NCBI GenBank assembly: GCA_038093975.1
Contig: JBBPTG010000028.1
Coordinates: forward strand, 153,716 to 217,715
DNA: 64,000 nucleotides
Direction of reading: 5' to 3'
Source of the DNA: Chalciporus piperatus
Taxonomy: Eukaryota > Basidiomycota > Agaricomycetes > Boletales > Boletaceae
Part shown: positions 19,855 to 32,532 of the stretch, in pieces
Layout of the letters: each line of letters opens with the position of its first letter
How positions within the stretch are numbered: the first letter of the stretch is position 1
Notes under the pieces: generated by a model
Told to the model about the DNA's origin: nothing
Seen by the model: only the letters and a program-made list of their open reading frames with translations
Databases searched by the model: none
Position numbers and translations under genes: made by a program

Positions 19855-20276
19855 GAACGGGCGACTTTCGCCGGGCGCTTTCTGCCAGCTTACTAATCAC
19901 GATCAACACTCGGATCAACACGACTTGTTCGCGATGCTGGTCATCCCAAGATCCAAGATCCCTACGAACAACCATTGACATTGTTCACCGCATTGCCAGG
20001 TCTATCGGGTATGTCAAGAGTCATTCCGCCTACGTGTAACTAATATCTTTCAGAATGAAAACAAATACAACAACTGAATACAACAATTATTCGGTAATGA
20101 AACCCAGGAGTCTCCAAGGAAAGTACAATGCTTGCCTCGTGGAGTTTGCTCACCAATCTCACAGCAACTCTCTATCCGAGTCGGCTCGTATAAATGTGGG
20201 TTTGCGCTTGTAAGCTCAAGTTATTAACATTTCGCACAACCATTGATCTGACTGACTCTATACTATCTTGAAGCAC

Positions 20277-23200
20277 ATGCCTCCCTCTCGTCCCGTCCTG
20301 AGACGGTGCACATGTGGGGAATGCATCCAAAAGCATCCCAATGGCACTTTAATGGAGGCTCGTCTCCTTCCTGCTCATCAAAAACGTGTACAGGACGAAC
20401 GTACGGGACCCATTGAATCCACCACCCCCTCACTGGCACCCCCTCACCTGTCACCACATTCAGACGACTTGACGAATCGCACCGTCCACTCGCTCCCTGC
20501 CGACGACTCTCCCCAGGCCTCAGAGTCAACTCATTCAGACAGTCTGGCTGGTCGTCTCTTCGCGCTGACTCTCACCGATAACGGACCCAACGCAACCGAC
20601 AGTGCCAACAAGCTTTGGATTTCACGTGCTGATTTCCAGGCAAGTGGGCCCAGCGGCCCCCTCATCTCTTCACCTCCGACGCCAGTTTCCGTAGACAACG
20701 TTGCCGCAAGTCTGAGCCGCCTCCGCATCTCACGTCTGCGCTCTAACTCTCCTGATACCATATCCCCTGACAACGATTCATCCGACAATCACTCTCCCGA
20801 GTCAGAGACCCCGCTGAGTGCCCACCCGACACCCACTGTTTCCGGTGGTGGGCTCTCGAAGAAGGACACCAATCACCGCTCCATGAAGGCTCTCAAATTG
20901 CTGTCCAACATCGAAGTTCGAACCCGACGGTGTTTCCGTCTCTTGTTGGCCGCTACAGAGGGGAGTTACGACGCCATCAGGCATGAGCTCACTTCTCTTC
21001 GACGTGCCACCAAGGACATTCGGCGCAACACCGATTATGTCAAGTCACGCAAAGCAGAGGTGTCGAGCGCTTTGGACGAGCTCGAGCGCCAACTACTGGA
21101 ATCACAAGGCTCCACAAAGCCGAAAGGTCCAGTCGAGTTCAACAGTGGTAAGCAGTTATTCCGTATGGTTCCGCTGATGCATACTCACACCGCTTTAGGT
21201 GAACAATTCCAATCCCCCGTCGAGCGCATGGACACTATCGCCCAAGTGGCATTGCTGATCGGCGTCGTCTGCAGTATTGTCATGGGTGTCAGCATCCGCG
21301 GGGGCAACTTCATTATCACCGCGCTTTCGTTGTTGCTTTACCTAGCCTTTCAACGCCGTGATGGAACTCTGGGTTCTGCTCATGAGAACATTATCAAACA
21401 AATTCCGTCGACCATCGAGGAGGCACTGGCTAGGTTTAATCTTCAATGCAAAACGATTCCGTATGCTATATGTGCATGTCACTGCACGTACGCACCCATC
21501 TATCAAGCTGAATCGACTCTTCCTGTCTACCCCGAACACTGTACCCACTACCCAAAACCCGAATCCCAGTGTCGGGAGCCACTGCTGGACACGCGACCCG
21601 ACGGCGAGCGTCGCCCAAAGAAGGTGTTCATGTACCACGACTTCAACGATTACCTCGCCAATCTACTCTCGCGTCCCGACATCGAGTCGATGATGGATCA
21701 AGCTTGCGACGATCTCTCCCGTTCCCGTTCCTCTCCCCAACCTCACTTTGTTCATCAGCCCTTCGAAGCCCGTTTCCTTCGGGAATTTGGTGGGCCGGAG
21801 CCAGGCAGACTATTTGTGGACAGAGGTGACGAGGGCCGCTACGCGTTTGCGTTACATGTCGATTTCTTCAACCCTGAGGGTATGAACATTCGTGGGGCAA
21901 GCACATCATCGGGAATCATTTCGATGGCATGCCTCAACCTGCCACTTGACGTTCGCTACAAACCTGAAAACATGTATCTTGCGGGTATCATCCCCGGCCC
22001 CAAACAACCCTCTCTCGAAAATCTTAACCACTATATTCGTCCACTCATGCAAGACCTGGGAGCATCCTGGGAGAGAGGTGTCTGGTACTCGAAGACGGCG
22101 AACTTCCCTAATGGTCGACTTACCCGCAGCGCCGTTGTGCTTGCTGTCTGCGACCTCCCTGCGGCTCGGCACCTTTCAGCACTTGCTTCCGTCGGAAGCC
22201 ATTTTCTTTGCAGCGCCTGCAACTGCTACCACAAAACCAACTATGGTCGGGTTGACTACGAGAATTGGGTTCCCCGCAATAAAGACAAACTACGCAGGTG
22301 TGCTGAATTGTGGCGGAATGCCGCCACATCAGGGGAGCGGGACAGGCTTTTTAAAGAACATGGTGTCCGTTGGTCGGAGTTATGGCATCTGCCTTACTGG
22401 GATCCTGCTCGACAGCTCGTAGTGGATTCCATGCATTGCATTCTTGAGGGATTGGTGCAGCACCATGTTCGCAATCTTTTGGGTTTGACCAATGAGAAGG
22501 CGTCGCCCGGCACAACCTCAATACCCGCTTTCACCTACGACTTCCCACCCATCGATGCCAATATGTCCTCGGCACTCTCCATGACAACGAAGGAACTCTC
22601 ACAGATTTCTGCCATCAACGTGCTACTGGTCGCGCAGGTACCGTCACCGAACGACGCAACGCACGTCGACGAGTTTATGGACCAACTTCAGGAGACGTTG
22701 CATCGCAAGAACCTGCGTGCGTTGCAGTATGCTTGCAAGTCCCTAGACTGTATGCCCACCAAGCGAACGAGATTGTACAAATCCGACTATGTAAAGGCCC
22801 TTGTCCAATGGGTAAGTTCATCCATTTTTCGACTACCATTTTCTAACAATATTTCCAGCGACGTCAGAAGCCCCTGTCAGCCTCTGTATCTGAAGCTCGC
22901 CACGAGCTTGACACAAGCACGGTACTTCCGAAGATCCGAGAAGTCATCCATGACATCTCGAAACCCTCATGGTTCGGACCAGTTCCTGGGAACTTCGGCG
23001 ACGCATCCGCAGGGACAATCAAAGCAGACGAGTGGAGGTCATTGATCACGGTTTACATCCCACTCGCGCTTATCAGCGTATGGGGAACAAGTACACCCGA
23101 TTCTCCTACCAATGTGGCTCTCCAAAATACCATGGAACTGGTTTCTGCGGTATACCTTGCTTGCGCGCGAACGATGAGCGTTGAACGTGCAGATGCTTAC

Positions 23201-24120
23201 CGCTCTTGCATCGTCTCCTACGTCGGGAAGCTGAAAGAGTGCTTCCCCAAGTTCGACCTTCGACCAAATCATCATGCGTCCTTCCACATCTATGACTACC
23301 TCATTCTCTTTGGTCCCGTTCACTCCTGGTGGACATTTCCTTTCGAGCGACTTATCGGCATCCTCCAACGTCTCCCCAGCAACCATAAAATAGGTATGTC
23401 TTTCGTGATCGCTTGCCAATGCATCCCTGAGCCGTCATCCTTAGGGGAACTTGAAATCACCATGCTCCAGTCGTATCTCAAAGGAGCCAAACTCCGCTCC
23501 TGGCTTTCTCGTCCAGACTGTCCGACGGCCATTCGCGAATGCAAGATTCTACTCGATCAGGCGTACCGCTTTCCTGACGGCAACCCCGACATTACACACG
23601 ACGGCCTCATCATGACGACAGAGTCGCCGAAACCAACGAAGGTACCACGCGAGCTACAAGACATTATCGGGCGACAAACAGCGGTTCTGCGCGCTCATGT
23701 CAAGGACAAGACAGGGGTGGTCTACAGCCGTGCATCCACTCACCTCGGAAATTCCCTTATACTTTTCTACCCACAAGGGAGTCGCTCGTCGAAGCCTGTT
23801 CCCGGCAGCATCAAATATATATATGAGGAAGAAGAGTCATTTATTTTCGCAGTGCAAAGACAACTGCCGCTGGTGGTTGGCGTCCAAGCAAGTTCGGATC
23901 CCTTCGCTGCCTTCCCTCACTTTCCAGCTCAACAGTATTCTGCGGTACTGCAAGAGACCCTTGAATGTGTATGGTTTTCATGGGTGGTCGGTCATTATGC
24001 ACGCTGGGCGGTCTCGGATGACCGGGTGGTTGTGCTCAACTTGTCCAGGGTAAGCTATTTTCCTAATCTCGGTTCTGTTTAGTTTTTCGCTCATTGACCT
24101 TCGTTCTTCACTAGGATTAG
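20277..24120 (+). CDS. Tnp2/CACTA-like transposase with internal membrane segments, intact
   Basis: Exons 20,277-21,147, 21,199-22,811, 22,859-23,393, 23,445-24,049 and 24,115-24,120 give 1,209 codons with no stop or frameshift. The start is the first ATG before a cysteine-rich N-terminus (C-x-C-x2-C near residue 10). A Ser/Pro-rich region (about 40-190) and helices follow, then one or two hydrophobic segments (about 325-375), which are unusual in a transposase but recur in this fungal family. The transposase core includes the FNPEG, LNLP..RYKPENM.LAGIIPGPK, LVCDLPAAR, CxxC and HGVRWSELWHLPYWDP..VVDSMH blocks typical of Tnp2-family (En/Spm) proteins. If the last small exon is not used, the protein ends at 24,082. 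No obvious CACTA terminal repeats were found. Confidence 0.85.
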
Positions 24121-25140
24121 TGTTGGTACAGTACATACGTAAAGCCACGATGACCCATGTAACGTTCATTGAACACTGTTATGATTCTGTTTGGCTGTGG
24201 TCGTGCGAAGTACGAGCATCGAGGCGATAGTCTATTCAGCATCGTGTGCTGCTCGTTGTAACAGCAGGTCGTGAGAGGGCGATGGTCGGGCGATGGTCGG
24301 GCGATTAATATAAACTACGCAACATACTTCAAATGTCGTCTCCAGGTGATATGTCGGCCTGTATTTCTAATATGGACCTTAAGCTAATTGTTCGTCAATA
24401 TAAGAAATAGCGATCAATGTTTCGCCAATGCGAATATCTCAAATATCGCCCAAGTTCATACTCGAATTAGATACTTCAAATACTGACCTCCCTTTTTCCT
24501 TCGTCAAAACTTCTTGTTTCAATTGATCTTTAGGCTTGGCCATCACGCGCGCCAATTTTTCAACTTTTCACCAGCATATTTTCATTCGCGAATATTTCGG
24601 ATTTTCTCCTGGCAGCTATAGTATTCTAAATTATAACTTCTGTTTTCACCTTTTGTCTGACCTTCAGACCCCGTTTAAAGATTGCCAACTGCGTTGTGTC
24701 TACCAAACAACAGAGAACTCGAAACAAAACGATTGTTATTCGTTGACAGAGCTAAACCAAGGTATAACTATGCTACAATGCGAGGATGATATAGAGCGAT
24801 ATGTTATGACTTTAGAAAGTAAGGAACGAGATATTGATATATAATCATGTCTAAACCTGGGGTATACTAAATTGTTCATGGGATTGTTCTTTCGAGGAAA
24901 TCTTCTAAGACCTATAATTACTGCTACCGTGCGCCCATGACCAAGGATCATCTATGAGGTATGTAAGGACTGTGAGCCGTCATTGCGCCACTGATTAGTA
25001 TCGCGCCCCGACTAAATGACACCCCAAACCCCTTGGAGCGCAATTCGTGGCAACTTGCCTTGTGTGGCTTTTGCAGACAGCAACATACGCCTATGGTTGG
25101 CGCAAGGTGGGAGCCGGCAGCGATCGTTCCCCTCCACTAC

Positions 25141-26787
25141 TCACGACGACGGAAATAGCACCGCCATTTCCGCAGAGACAACCCCAAGTCCTACTACTGT
25201 CATCACCAAAAGCGGGAACATGTTCCGCGAAGCGAACTCCCACTGCGTAATTTCCACCTTTTCCTCCCCCGAGCCCAAAATCGATTTCCAGAGCAAGCCG
25301 GCGAGTGATGCCGAGAATGTGAAGCTGACGGCTCCGATGTTGGATGCAACAGTGAGTGCGATAGCCGCTGCGCGATCCGTATGGTAGGGCATTGCGGCTG
25401 CGCGAACGACTTTGGTAAGTAGGATGGTGGCGCCGATGTTCGTGCCCGCGAGATTGCAGAGAATGACACCAAGAACTCCGATGAGCCAGATGGTGGGGTG
25501 CATTTGTTTGCCAGACGCTCTGACGAGCCAAACGGCGAAGACGTTGACCCATCCTTGGTGGTTAAGTGCTTCGATGAGGATGAATTGTGAGAAGGCAAAG
25601 GGTATGAGCCCGAAAGGTAATCTCGGGAATGCCTTGATGATTGCTGAGTTTTCCTTAAGCCAATCGTGCAAAGGTTTGCGGTGCGACGGCGAAGGTTTGG
25701 CGGAGGGAGCGACGGCGGTTTCATCGGATGGGATAGAGGCTTGGGATTGTTCAAGATCCGTGGGGGGTGATTGATTCAGAGACTTCTCCGTCGTGTGCTC
25801 GGGAACATGATCAGTTGCCGCCGTCTCCGTTTCCTTGATCTCTGGGAATCCGATGTTGCGGGAGTATCGATAGTAGTCCCAGGCGATGTCAAAAACGAAT
25901 TTGGCGACGGCGAACGGCAAGGTAATCATCCAGACGTCGATTCCGAAGAAACTCACGACCAGGCAAAGAACTAGCGTGGATCCTAGCATGAGACTACCAA
26001 CCACGGCACCGACGGGATCCGTCAAAGCGTCTCGCACATTATGATTGCTCTTGATGAGTTTTGGGTCCACATGATTGCGGTACTGGGCAGCGAGAGCGAT
26101 GAAACACATGACGTTACAGGCGAGGAACGGAAGGATTGTATATGCAGTAAAGGCGGCGTTGTTGACGCTGAAACCTTCACATATGACCACCTTGCATCAT
26201 TACAAGCTAATGAGTGTGCGAGTAATATGACAGGTGCGCCAAATACGTACATTAGTGGGGTTTCCCACAAACAACACCATGCTGGCGGTGTTCGCAGCGG
26301 CGAACTCAGCCATAACCCAAGGAATAGCATCGATGTCGTTTGCTTTTCGGGTGAAGTAGACGAGGAAAGCTGTTCCAGAGAGGATGACGGGATCGTTTCC
26401 AAGCAAGATTGAGACAAGGGTAAGCATGACGTAGAAATAAAAATATAATCTCCATGCACTGGTGCCACCCTTGTTACTGACCCAGTAGGCTGCAGCCTTG
26501 AGAATGCCGGTGGTGTCGAGAGTTATCGCCATGTAGGCGAGAGAGAAAAAAAGGATGAGGATGTTGTACGGTTTTACGCCGTCCGTTCCAACGATTCCGT
26601 TTCGGATGACGGCTGGATCGAGGCATTGTGCGGCCCATAGTAAGGCGATGGCTAAGATAGGCGCTGTGGTGAGGTTGATTGGTATTCTGGGTAAGGGGCG
26701 GGGGGTGGGTATTGAAACGGGACAGATTACGAAGAAGATGGAGACGATGAATACCACCAAAGTGGCGATAGCAAATCCGGATATCAT
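25141..26787 (-). CDS. ArsB/CitMHS-family ion permease
   Basis: Two exons, 26,251-26,787 and 25,141-26,190 (60-bp intron, phase 0), encode 528 residues. About 11-12 hydrophobic helices are split by a polar loop of about 80 residues rich in Pro, Ser, Glu and Thr. The GNPTN motif at the end of exon 1 and the NLAGTNIGATILL motif in the second half are the two inverted-repeat signature loops of the ion transporter superfamily that includes ArsB arsenite pumps, NhaD and citrate transporters. It should act at the plasma or vacuolar membrane. Substrate (arsenite, sodium, dicarboxylate) cannot be told from sequence. Length and motifs are complete. Confidence 0.85.
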
Positions 26788-27454
26788 GATAGGCGTACGT
26801 GAGCTCTAGAAATGAGCAACAAGTAGAAATCTGTATGTGGGAGGGAGCGTGTCGCAATGCGTTGCAGGTGGGGTGTAAAGGGAGGAATGTAATATCGTCA
26901 ATGGTCAATACCGAGCAGAATTTAAAGCATAAGTAGTGGCGACCCACCGAATCCGAACAAACAACAAGTCAGCACTGGAACCTGTGCAAATCTGGCGGAC
27001 AATACCAGTTGCAAGTTGCAACGGTAAAAGTGAGACAATTGGCTGGAGGACTGTTGAACAATGGGCCACTCTGGCTTTAATACTATTATACCGTGGGGCC
27101 ACTGGCGCTCCCGCTCGCCCTGAACCTGACCCGTGGCTGTTTTTTTACTGTTCGAAATAGGAAAGCTGTCTCGGACAAGTTTGAGAATTATGGAAAGTTC
27201 GAATGGATGACGGTGACAGGTTTGGCAGTTCGGATCGTTTCGGTATTAGTAACGTTCGCTTGTGTCGAGGTCAGATTTTATTCTCCACAAATCCACACGC
27301 TCCCGGAGTCTCACGGACTCCCTCCTGGCAGCCGCTCCTCCGCATTTATATGACATCTGATACCATGATGAATCCAACTGTCTCTACACAGCCATCCGAT
27401 CCCCGAATCCAACATGAGTACGCATGCAAGGGACCCACAAGTAATAAGTCACAA

Positions 27455-28045
27455 TCAGACTTGCTGCGCAGTTCCCCAGCCCGAGTGCCCACTGTCAATG
27501 TCACTGGTCAGCGTTTCAGCCCAGAGCCGGAGGCGCCGCATACTGAATGTTACTGTGCTACGCACGTAACGCAATAACCGGTCACCCTCGGGCGTTCGAC
27601 CGGTCGGATAGCCTCGTAACGCTTTGCATAAGGAATTCCCATCATGCCAGGGCCCATAGATTGTGTCCTCGTTACAGGGTCGAAGGCGATCCTCCTGTCG
27701 TGTTTCCGCAGAGTCAACTATCCTGTGTGTCCAAGTAAGTTTCATTTCTCCGACACTCAGTACAGCTGAAGATACGTTAATAGACCTGAGAACGCCCAAC
27801 ACAGCGGTCACGCTTGTTGGCAAGTCAAGCGTCTGGATCTCTCGACTCTCGAGTGTTGCCAACCTCTCGAGTCTCCATTCAAGTCTCGCCACGTCATTGG
27901 CAAGCCAGTGAGTCGCTGTGAGTATGTACTTAGTTATCTTGTGCCCGATTAAATGAACAGTCAGGACCCCTGCGAGCTCTGGCAACGGCAACTTGATATC
28001 GCGAAAAAAACTCAAGGTTTCATTGGCCGACTTGATCAGCGCCAT
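27455..28045 (-). CDS. Possible hypothetical protein (197 codons)
   Basis: A single open frame from ATG at 28,045 with no stop for 196 residues. The first 100 residues are helical and amphipathic (Leu/Glu/Arg-rich); the rest is polar with an Arg-rich end. I recognise no domain and no flanking exons. Uninterrupted length is unusual for a random frame here, and the composition is protein-like, but there is no supporting motif, so it may be a relic or chance. The neighbouring 26,788-27,454 and 28,046-29,331 show only short unconvincing frames. Confidence 0.3.
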   Translation of the reverse strand: MALIKSANETLSFFRDIKLPLPELAGVLTVHLIGHKITKYILTATHWLANDVARLEWRLERLATLESREIQTLDLPTSVTAVLGVLRSINVSSAVLSVGEMKLTWTHRIVDSAETRQEDRLRPCNEDTIYGPWHDGNSLCKALRGYPTGRTPEGDRLLRYVRSTVTFSMRRLRLWAETLTSDIDSGHSGWGTAQQV

Positions 28046-29331
28046 TCGGATCAAGCCCGATCAAAGTGCACACAGGCACAGACAAATACGCGGATACTTG
28101 GCTTATCCCCACTAACGCGAACGGTTGGGAGAACAAACTGAACAATGCCAACTTTGCCCATAGCTGACCCATCCTGGGCCATCCACATCCCAACTTCGTC
28201 AGCGGCCCTGACACAACATACACATAGTTGCCGTTCTGCATCCGCATAAGCCTCCGGTTAACAAAACTCCGCTCTGCACTCCACGGGTATATGAATCAGA
28301 TGAGACCAGTGCTATCTGACGTAGCAGGCGGAAATCGGTCCAAGAGACCTTCAACTTCCTACTCCCCCGCGTAAAGTTTGCAGTCGACCTTTGCGAAAGT
28401 AGTCGGGTGCTGAGCCCAGCAACCAGTGCATTGACAGCGCGATGCTGGAGAACATCAACGAACCTTGTATCGACACTACGGCGGTGGCTTTTTAGTCTTC
28501 AGGGAACCCCCTGTAGGCAGTGAGCGTATTGATCTCTTCATCCCAGATGCAATTGTGGCGGAACAGCAATGGTCCCGCAACTTGCTAGCGAATCGAACTC
28601 ATAATCGTTGTGGCGCATGCTTGTGTTGGAGATCAGCACGGAGATTGTTTCTGTGTAAGTGTGTGATCGCATGAATTGACAGATACTTAGTTGAACAACC
28701 CTCGCAGCGTCTCTCATTCAATGAAAGAGAATGGTCCTCTAAGGACATATCCTGGGTTGATGGAGCCGGTAGGTGCCTAAGAAACTCTCATGCTTTGGTG
28801 ATAAGTAACTTGTGCTGATTGTTGCATTAGAACCTCGAGACTTGACCCAGTACTCTTCATTGAATTTAAAACCATCAACCCGAGCAGCAGAATAGACCTA
28901 GTCTCCCAAGAGTCGGGATGAAGACAGTCGTTCACCCTCCACGAGTAGAGTCCGGACCGCAGTCGACGAGAGAACTGGACACGCCAAGCCTTTCCCGCAT
29001 CGTGATGGTAACCAGGCCAAATACGCAGGAGATGCTGACTTGCAGCTGCACAGAGGGGGAATGGTAGTTGAATGACTTTGATGATACCGTTTTGAACAAG
29101 ATAGAATTACAGTACCTTGCGAATCGTATCGTCCTAGATCGATGGCAGGTTAACTTTTGTTGGTGGGACTTGGCGGCGTTGTTCGGCCTCCGCAACCCTC
29201 CGCATCGCTGTCGCTGTCTGTTTGTCTTAGGCGCTCTTGTACTACAGGCACCGAGCGGCCGTGCGGTTGTGTATGGTGCTCGACACATGTTATCCTCGTC
29301 CTAACCACTTCGTCAGATTTTCAGAGCGACC

Positions 29332-31632
29332 ATGGAGTCACATATCTCTATCCAGATGGATACCCTTCCATCGTCAGTCAAAGGTTCTCCAGATACCTCC
29401 CAGCATGAATATCCCGAGAAGCAAAAGCCCGTTCAACAAAGCTGTATGCTCGACAAAGCCCCCACTCCAGTGTGAGTCTACATGGTTGGAAGGCAGCTCT
29501 CTCACACCCTTGCTGGTTTTGTTGTCCATTTGACTAATTCGCCACACTTTGGGCTACAGTTATCGCCACGCCGCTCCCTCAGGTCCATGGCCATGGATGG
29601 ATTTCGAAGAAGATTTTCCGATAGTATCGGCGCCACCCCCGAGCGCACAGGAAGGTCCAGAAGCAAAATCTTGGAATGGATATCCTCAAAGTTCATTCCC
29701 AAACTGGACGGCGAGTCAGGTCGGACGATGTGAGATGTTGACGGCTTGCCCAGTCGGAGAGAGCAGAGTTTACAAAGTGGACGTGTTCCATGACGGCGAA
29801 TTCGACGAAGAGGGTACTCGGTTGGCTGTGATAGACGATAAACAGAGTGAAGATGATTTCTGGAGTTTGATGAACCGTCCAGTAAGTTGTCGAGGTTCTA
29901 TAGCATCTACTGCGACAAGACGACGATACCATTCCAGAGGGATGAGAGAGTCCGTGTACGGGCGCTCTTTGCAAAAAATATGACCAAGGAAGTTTTGCAG
30001 ATGTTGGGAACGAGGTGAGTAAAAAAAATCATTTCCTCTCGAGATGGGTCGTGAAAGCTCGCGCCACAAGGTATAATGTGGAACCTTTCTTTTTCTCGTC
30101 TTCGACAAACTGGATACCTTCGAGATACCAAGAAGATTTGAAACCGGAGCAAAAAACCGATCGTAAGCACCCTCTACCGCTCAGTTCTAAATAGGCACTT
30201 ACAGTATCGCAGACATCACGGTCATTCTCCCATTCATTCGCGCCATTGATGGGGCAACCGTGCACATATCACACCCACACCCACACCCACAGGACCCATC
30301 CCCCTCGTCCGAACCTTCAGAGGATGAAGGCATGTATTTTTTGGGCTCTTTCTCGGACGTTCCTCATCTTCTTTTCAGACCACTTGATCATTGATACCCA
30401 GGCACCACTCTATCTACGTTCCTGTACGTCATATTTTACGATGCATGATCATATTATTTAGTTTACTTCCCTCTTCCCAGCCGACAAATACCTCGTCCAG
30501 GACCTCCTCGGGATACACATGGTTCGGACCGTAGAATCTAGCACCATCATATCATACCACTCCAACTTACGAAGCGACACGGCCGAGCGACTCCACTCCC
30601 TTATCAAACGAACTGGTCGAAGCGTGTACTGGTCAAAGATCTTCAAGGGATCGAAAGATCCAACTTGCCTCTTCTTGTGTTTCTTGTGGTATGCCATGTA
30701 CGAATGGGACGAAGTTTTCGAGATCCTCTACGCCCACATCAACTATCTAGTTAGTTCAACAACTGTTAACGAGACGACCTCACTCATGCACTCTTACTTT
30801 GTTTTAGGAGCAATTGGTATTGGCCAGCGAAAATATCAGGGAGACCCGCGAGTTGCACATTATGCAAGCTCATCTACTCTACTACCGGACTCTTCTCGAG
30901 GATTTCCGCAAATCTGTTGTCTTCGTTCAGGAAACCAAGAATCCCGCCATGCAAGACGCTTCTGTGACGGAAGAAGAACGAGAGCAATCAGAGAACATCT
31001 TGAAGCGAGAAACCGACTATCTTCTTTCGGAAATCGAGAGATTAGAGAGTCAGAGGATGATGCAAACCATGCGATTGAAAAACGTGATGGATTTGGTAAG
31101 ATCAAGTCAATCCGTTAACTAGTTTGGTGTAAATATCCGTTTCTTTCTAGGCCTTCGCGAGCGTCAACATCGACGACAGTAAATCTATGAAGGAGCTCAC
31201 CTTCGCGACTGTCCGGGACTCGGCTGCGATGAAGCAGGTATGTCAATTCTTTACCACTTCGCAATGCATCGCTGATCATGTTCATAGATTTCTTATCTCA
31301 CGATGGTCTTCTTGCCTGCAAACTTCATGTCGGTGAGTGATCAGAGTTCACCGATATAGCTCATGGGCTCATGATCGATACAGAACGTCTTCAGTATGAA
31401 CGTTGTCGAGATGAATCCTGGAGGTGGGGAAACCCTACTCCATTACGTCGAAGGCGCGATCGGCCTCACGGTCTTCGCCATGTGGGTCGCCGTGGCGATG
31501 CAAGTCGACAGCGCCTTCTTCCCCAGAGACAGTCCCATGTGGAAACGTATCGGATGGCCCATCTTCTATTTCTATGATATGTGTATCGTCATGTACCGCA
31601 AACGATTCGGCATAAAGTGGAAGAAGACGTGA
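29332..31632 (+). CDS. CorA-like divalent metal transporter
   Basis: Eleven exons: 29,332-29,471, 29,560-29,881, 29,938-30,014, 30,071-30,162, 30,213-30,358, 30,402-30,423, 30,481-30,749, 30,808-31,095, 31,151-31,237, 31,288-31,332 and 31,384-31,632; 578 residues. A large soluble N-terminal domain is followed by long charged helices (about 360-470), then two membrane spans (about 482-497 and 520-540), the CorA layout. The pore-loop GMN motif after span 1 reads Ser-Met-Asn (about 500-502). Exon 5 contains a His-Pro dipeptide run coded by a CACACC microsatellite. The donor of intron 5 (GTTCCT at 30,359) is weak, so that junction is the least certain. The family moves Mg2+ or related ions across the plasma or internal membranes. 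Confidence 0.82.
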
Positions 31633-32532
31633 TGGTTGTTTCGATGGAGGTTCTGGACTGCATGCATGTTGTATACACGATGATATGCTTCCTTGTCTTG
31701 TGATGCTTGCTTTAATATTTAGATGTTGTTACCCGGATGTATATACTGCATATATCTGCCCACAGGGCACTGACAATAGTTTATGGACCAAGCACAAGTT
31801 TTTGAAACACCGAGGGAGGAGTCAGGACAATGAGGCGAGACTTTGCTTTTGTTAGTCGCTGACACAGTGACACGTCACACCAAGTTGCTGCCGACGCGTC
31901 CAACCGCCGAAGAGACGGTTCGAGACACTTGGTCACCGTATCCCTCGTGACAACCAAGTTTGTTTGAACTTGATTTGAACATTCTCAGGTTCGGAACAAA
32001 CAGCGGGATGCAAATCCTCCAAGCTCCCTCGGGACTCGGAACCTGATTGTCGTGAAAGGGACCCAATGGTGGCGCGGCCCCCGGTCCGGGGTAATGGCAG
32101 GTTTCGTGATCATTGACCTCCACTGACCTCCGTTCATCAGTCTCCAAGCTGATCATGTCCCTCGACACTTCTGATATTACCGCATATTCTCCTCTTGGCT
32201 CCCACTCCGTCAGGATCCTCGTTCCCGCACTGAGGACGCCGGAAGCCCGCCATCCGTATCATGTGAACCGGTGATGGTTTATTCTGGAACTAAATGCGGG
32301 GCGTGTCGCTCCAGTGTGATGCTTTAAATATGGCTGATCATCTGCCATGGGGATTGTCAAGGCGTCTCAGCGGACCACGAAGTTAGGAACGTGCATACCT
32401 CTTTCCTCAGGGAACCCCTCGTTGCAAGTCAAACGATTAGCGCTCAGCACTCGAATCTCGATTTCGGATTTCGACGCCTTCTGTATACTTCAGGTAGCTT
32501 TTTGACGCCCAGGAAAAGATTCTAAATTGGAA

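Noticed and set aside
24277..24306. 11-bp direct repeat (GGGCGATGGTC, about 2.6 copies), considered as an iteron or transposon end
   Set aside because: Too short and isolated; no partner repeats nearby and no link to a gene end.
24536..24844. 102-codon plus-strand frame after the Tnp2-like gene
   Set aside because: The region is AT-rich with low-complexity Phe/Tyr/Asn composition and no ATG-supported or spliced partner; taken as intergenic.
28465..28940. Possible small gene or CorA-gene relic upstream of the transporter
   Set aside because: Short frames (69 codons or fewer) with no family motif; could not be spliced into anything sensible.
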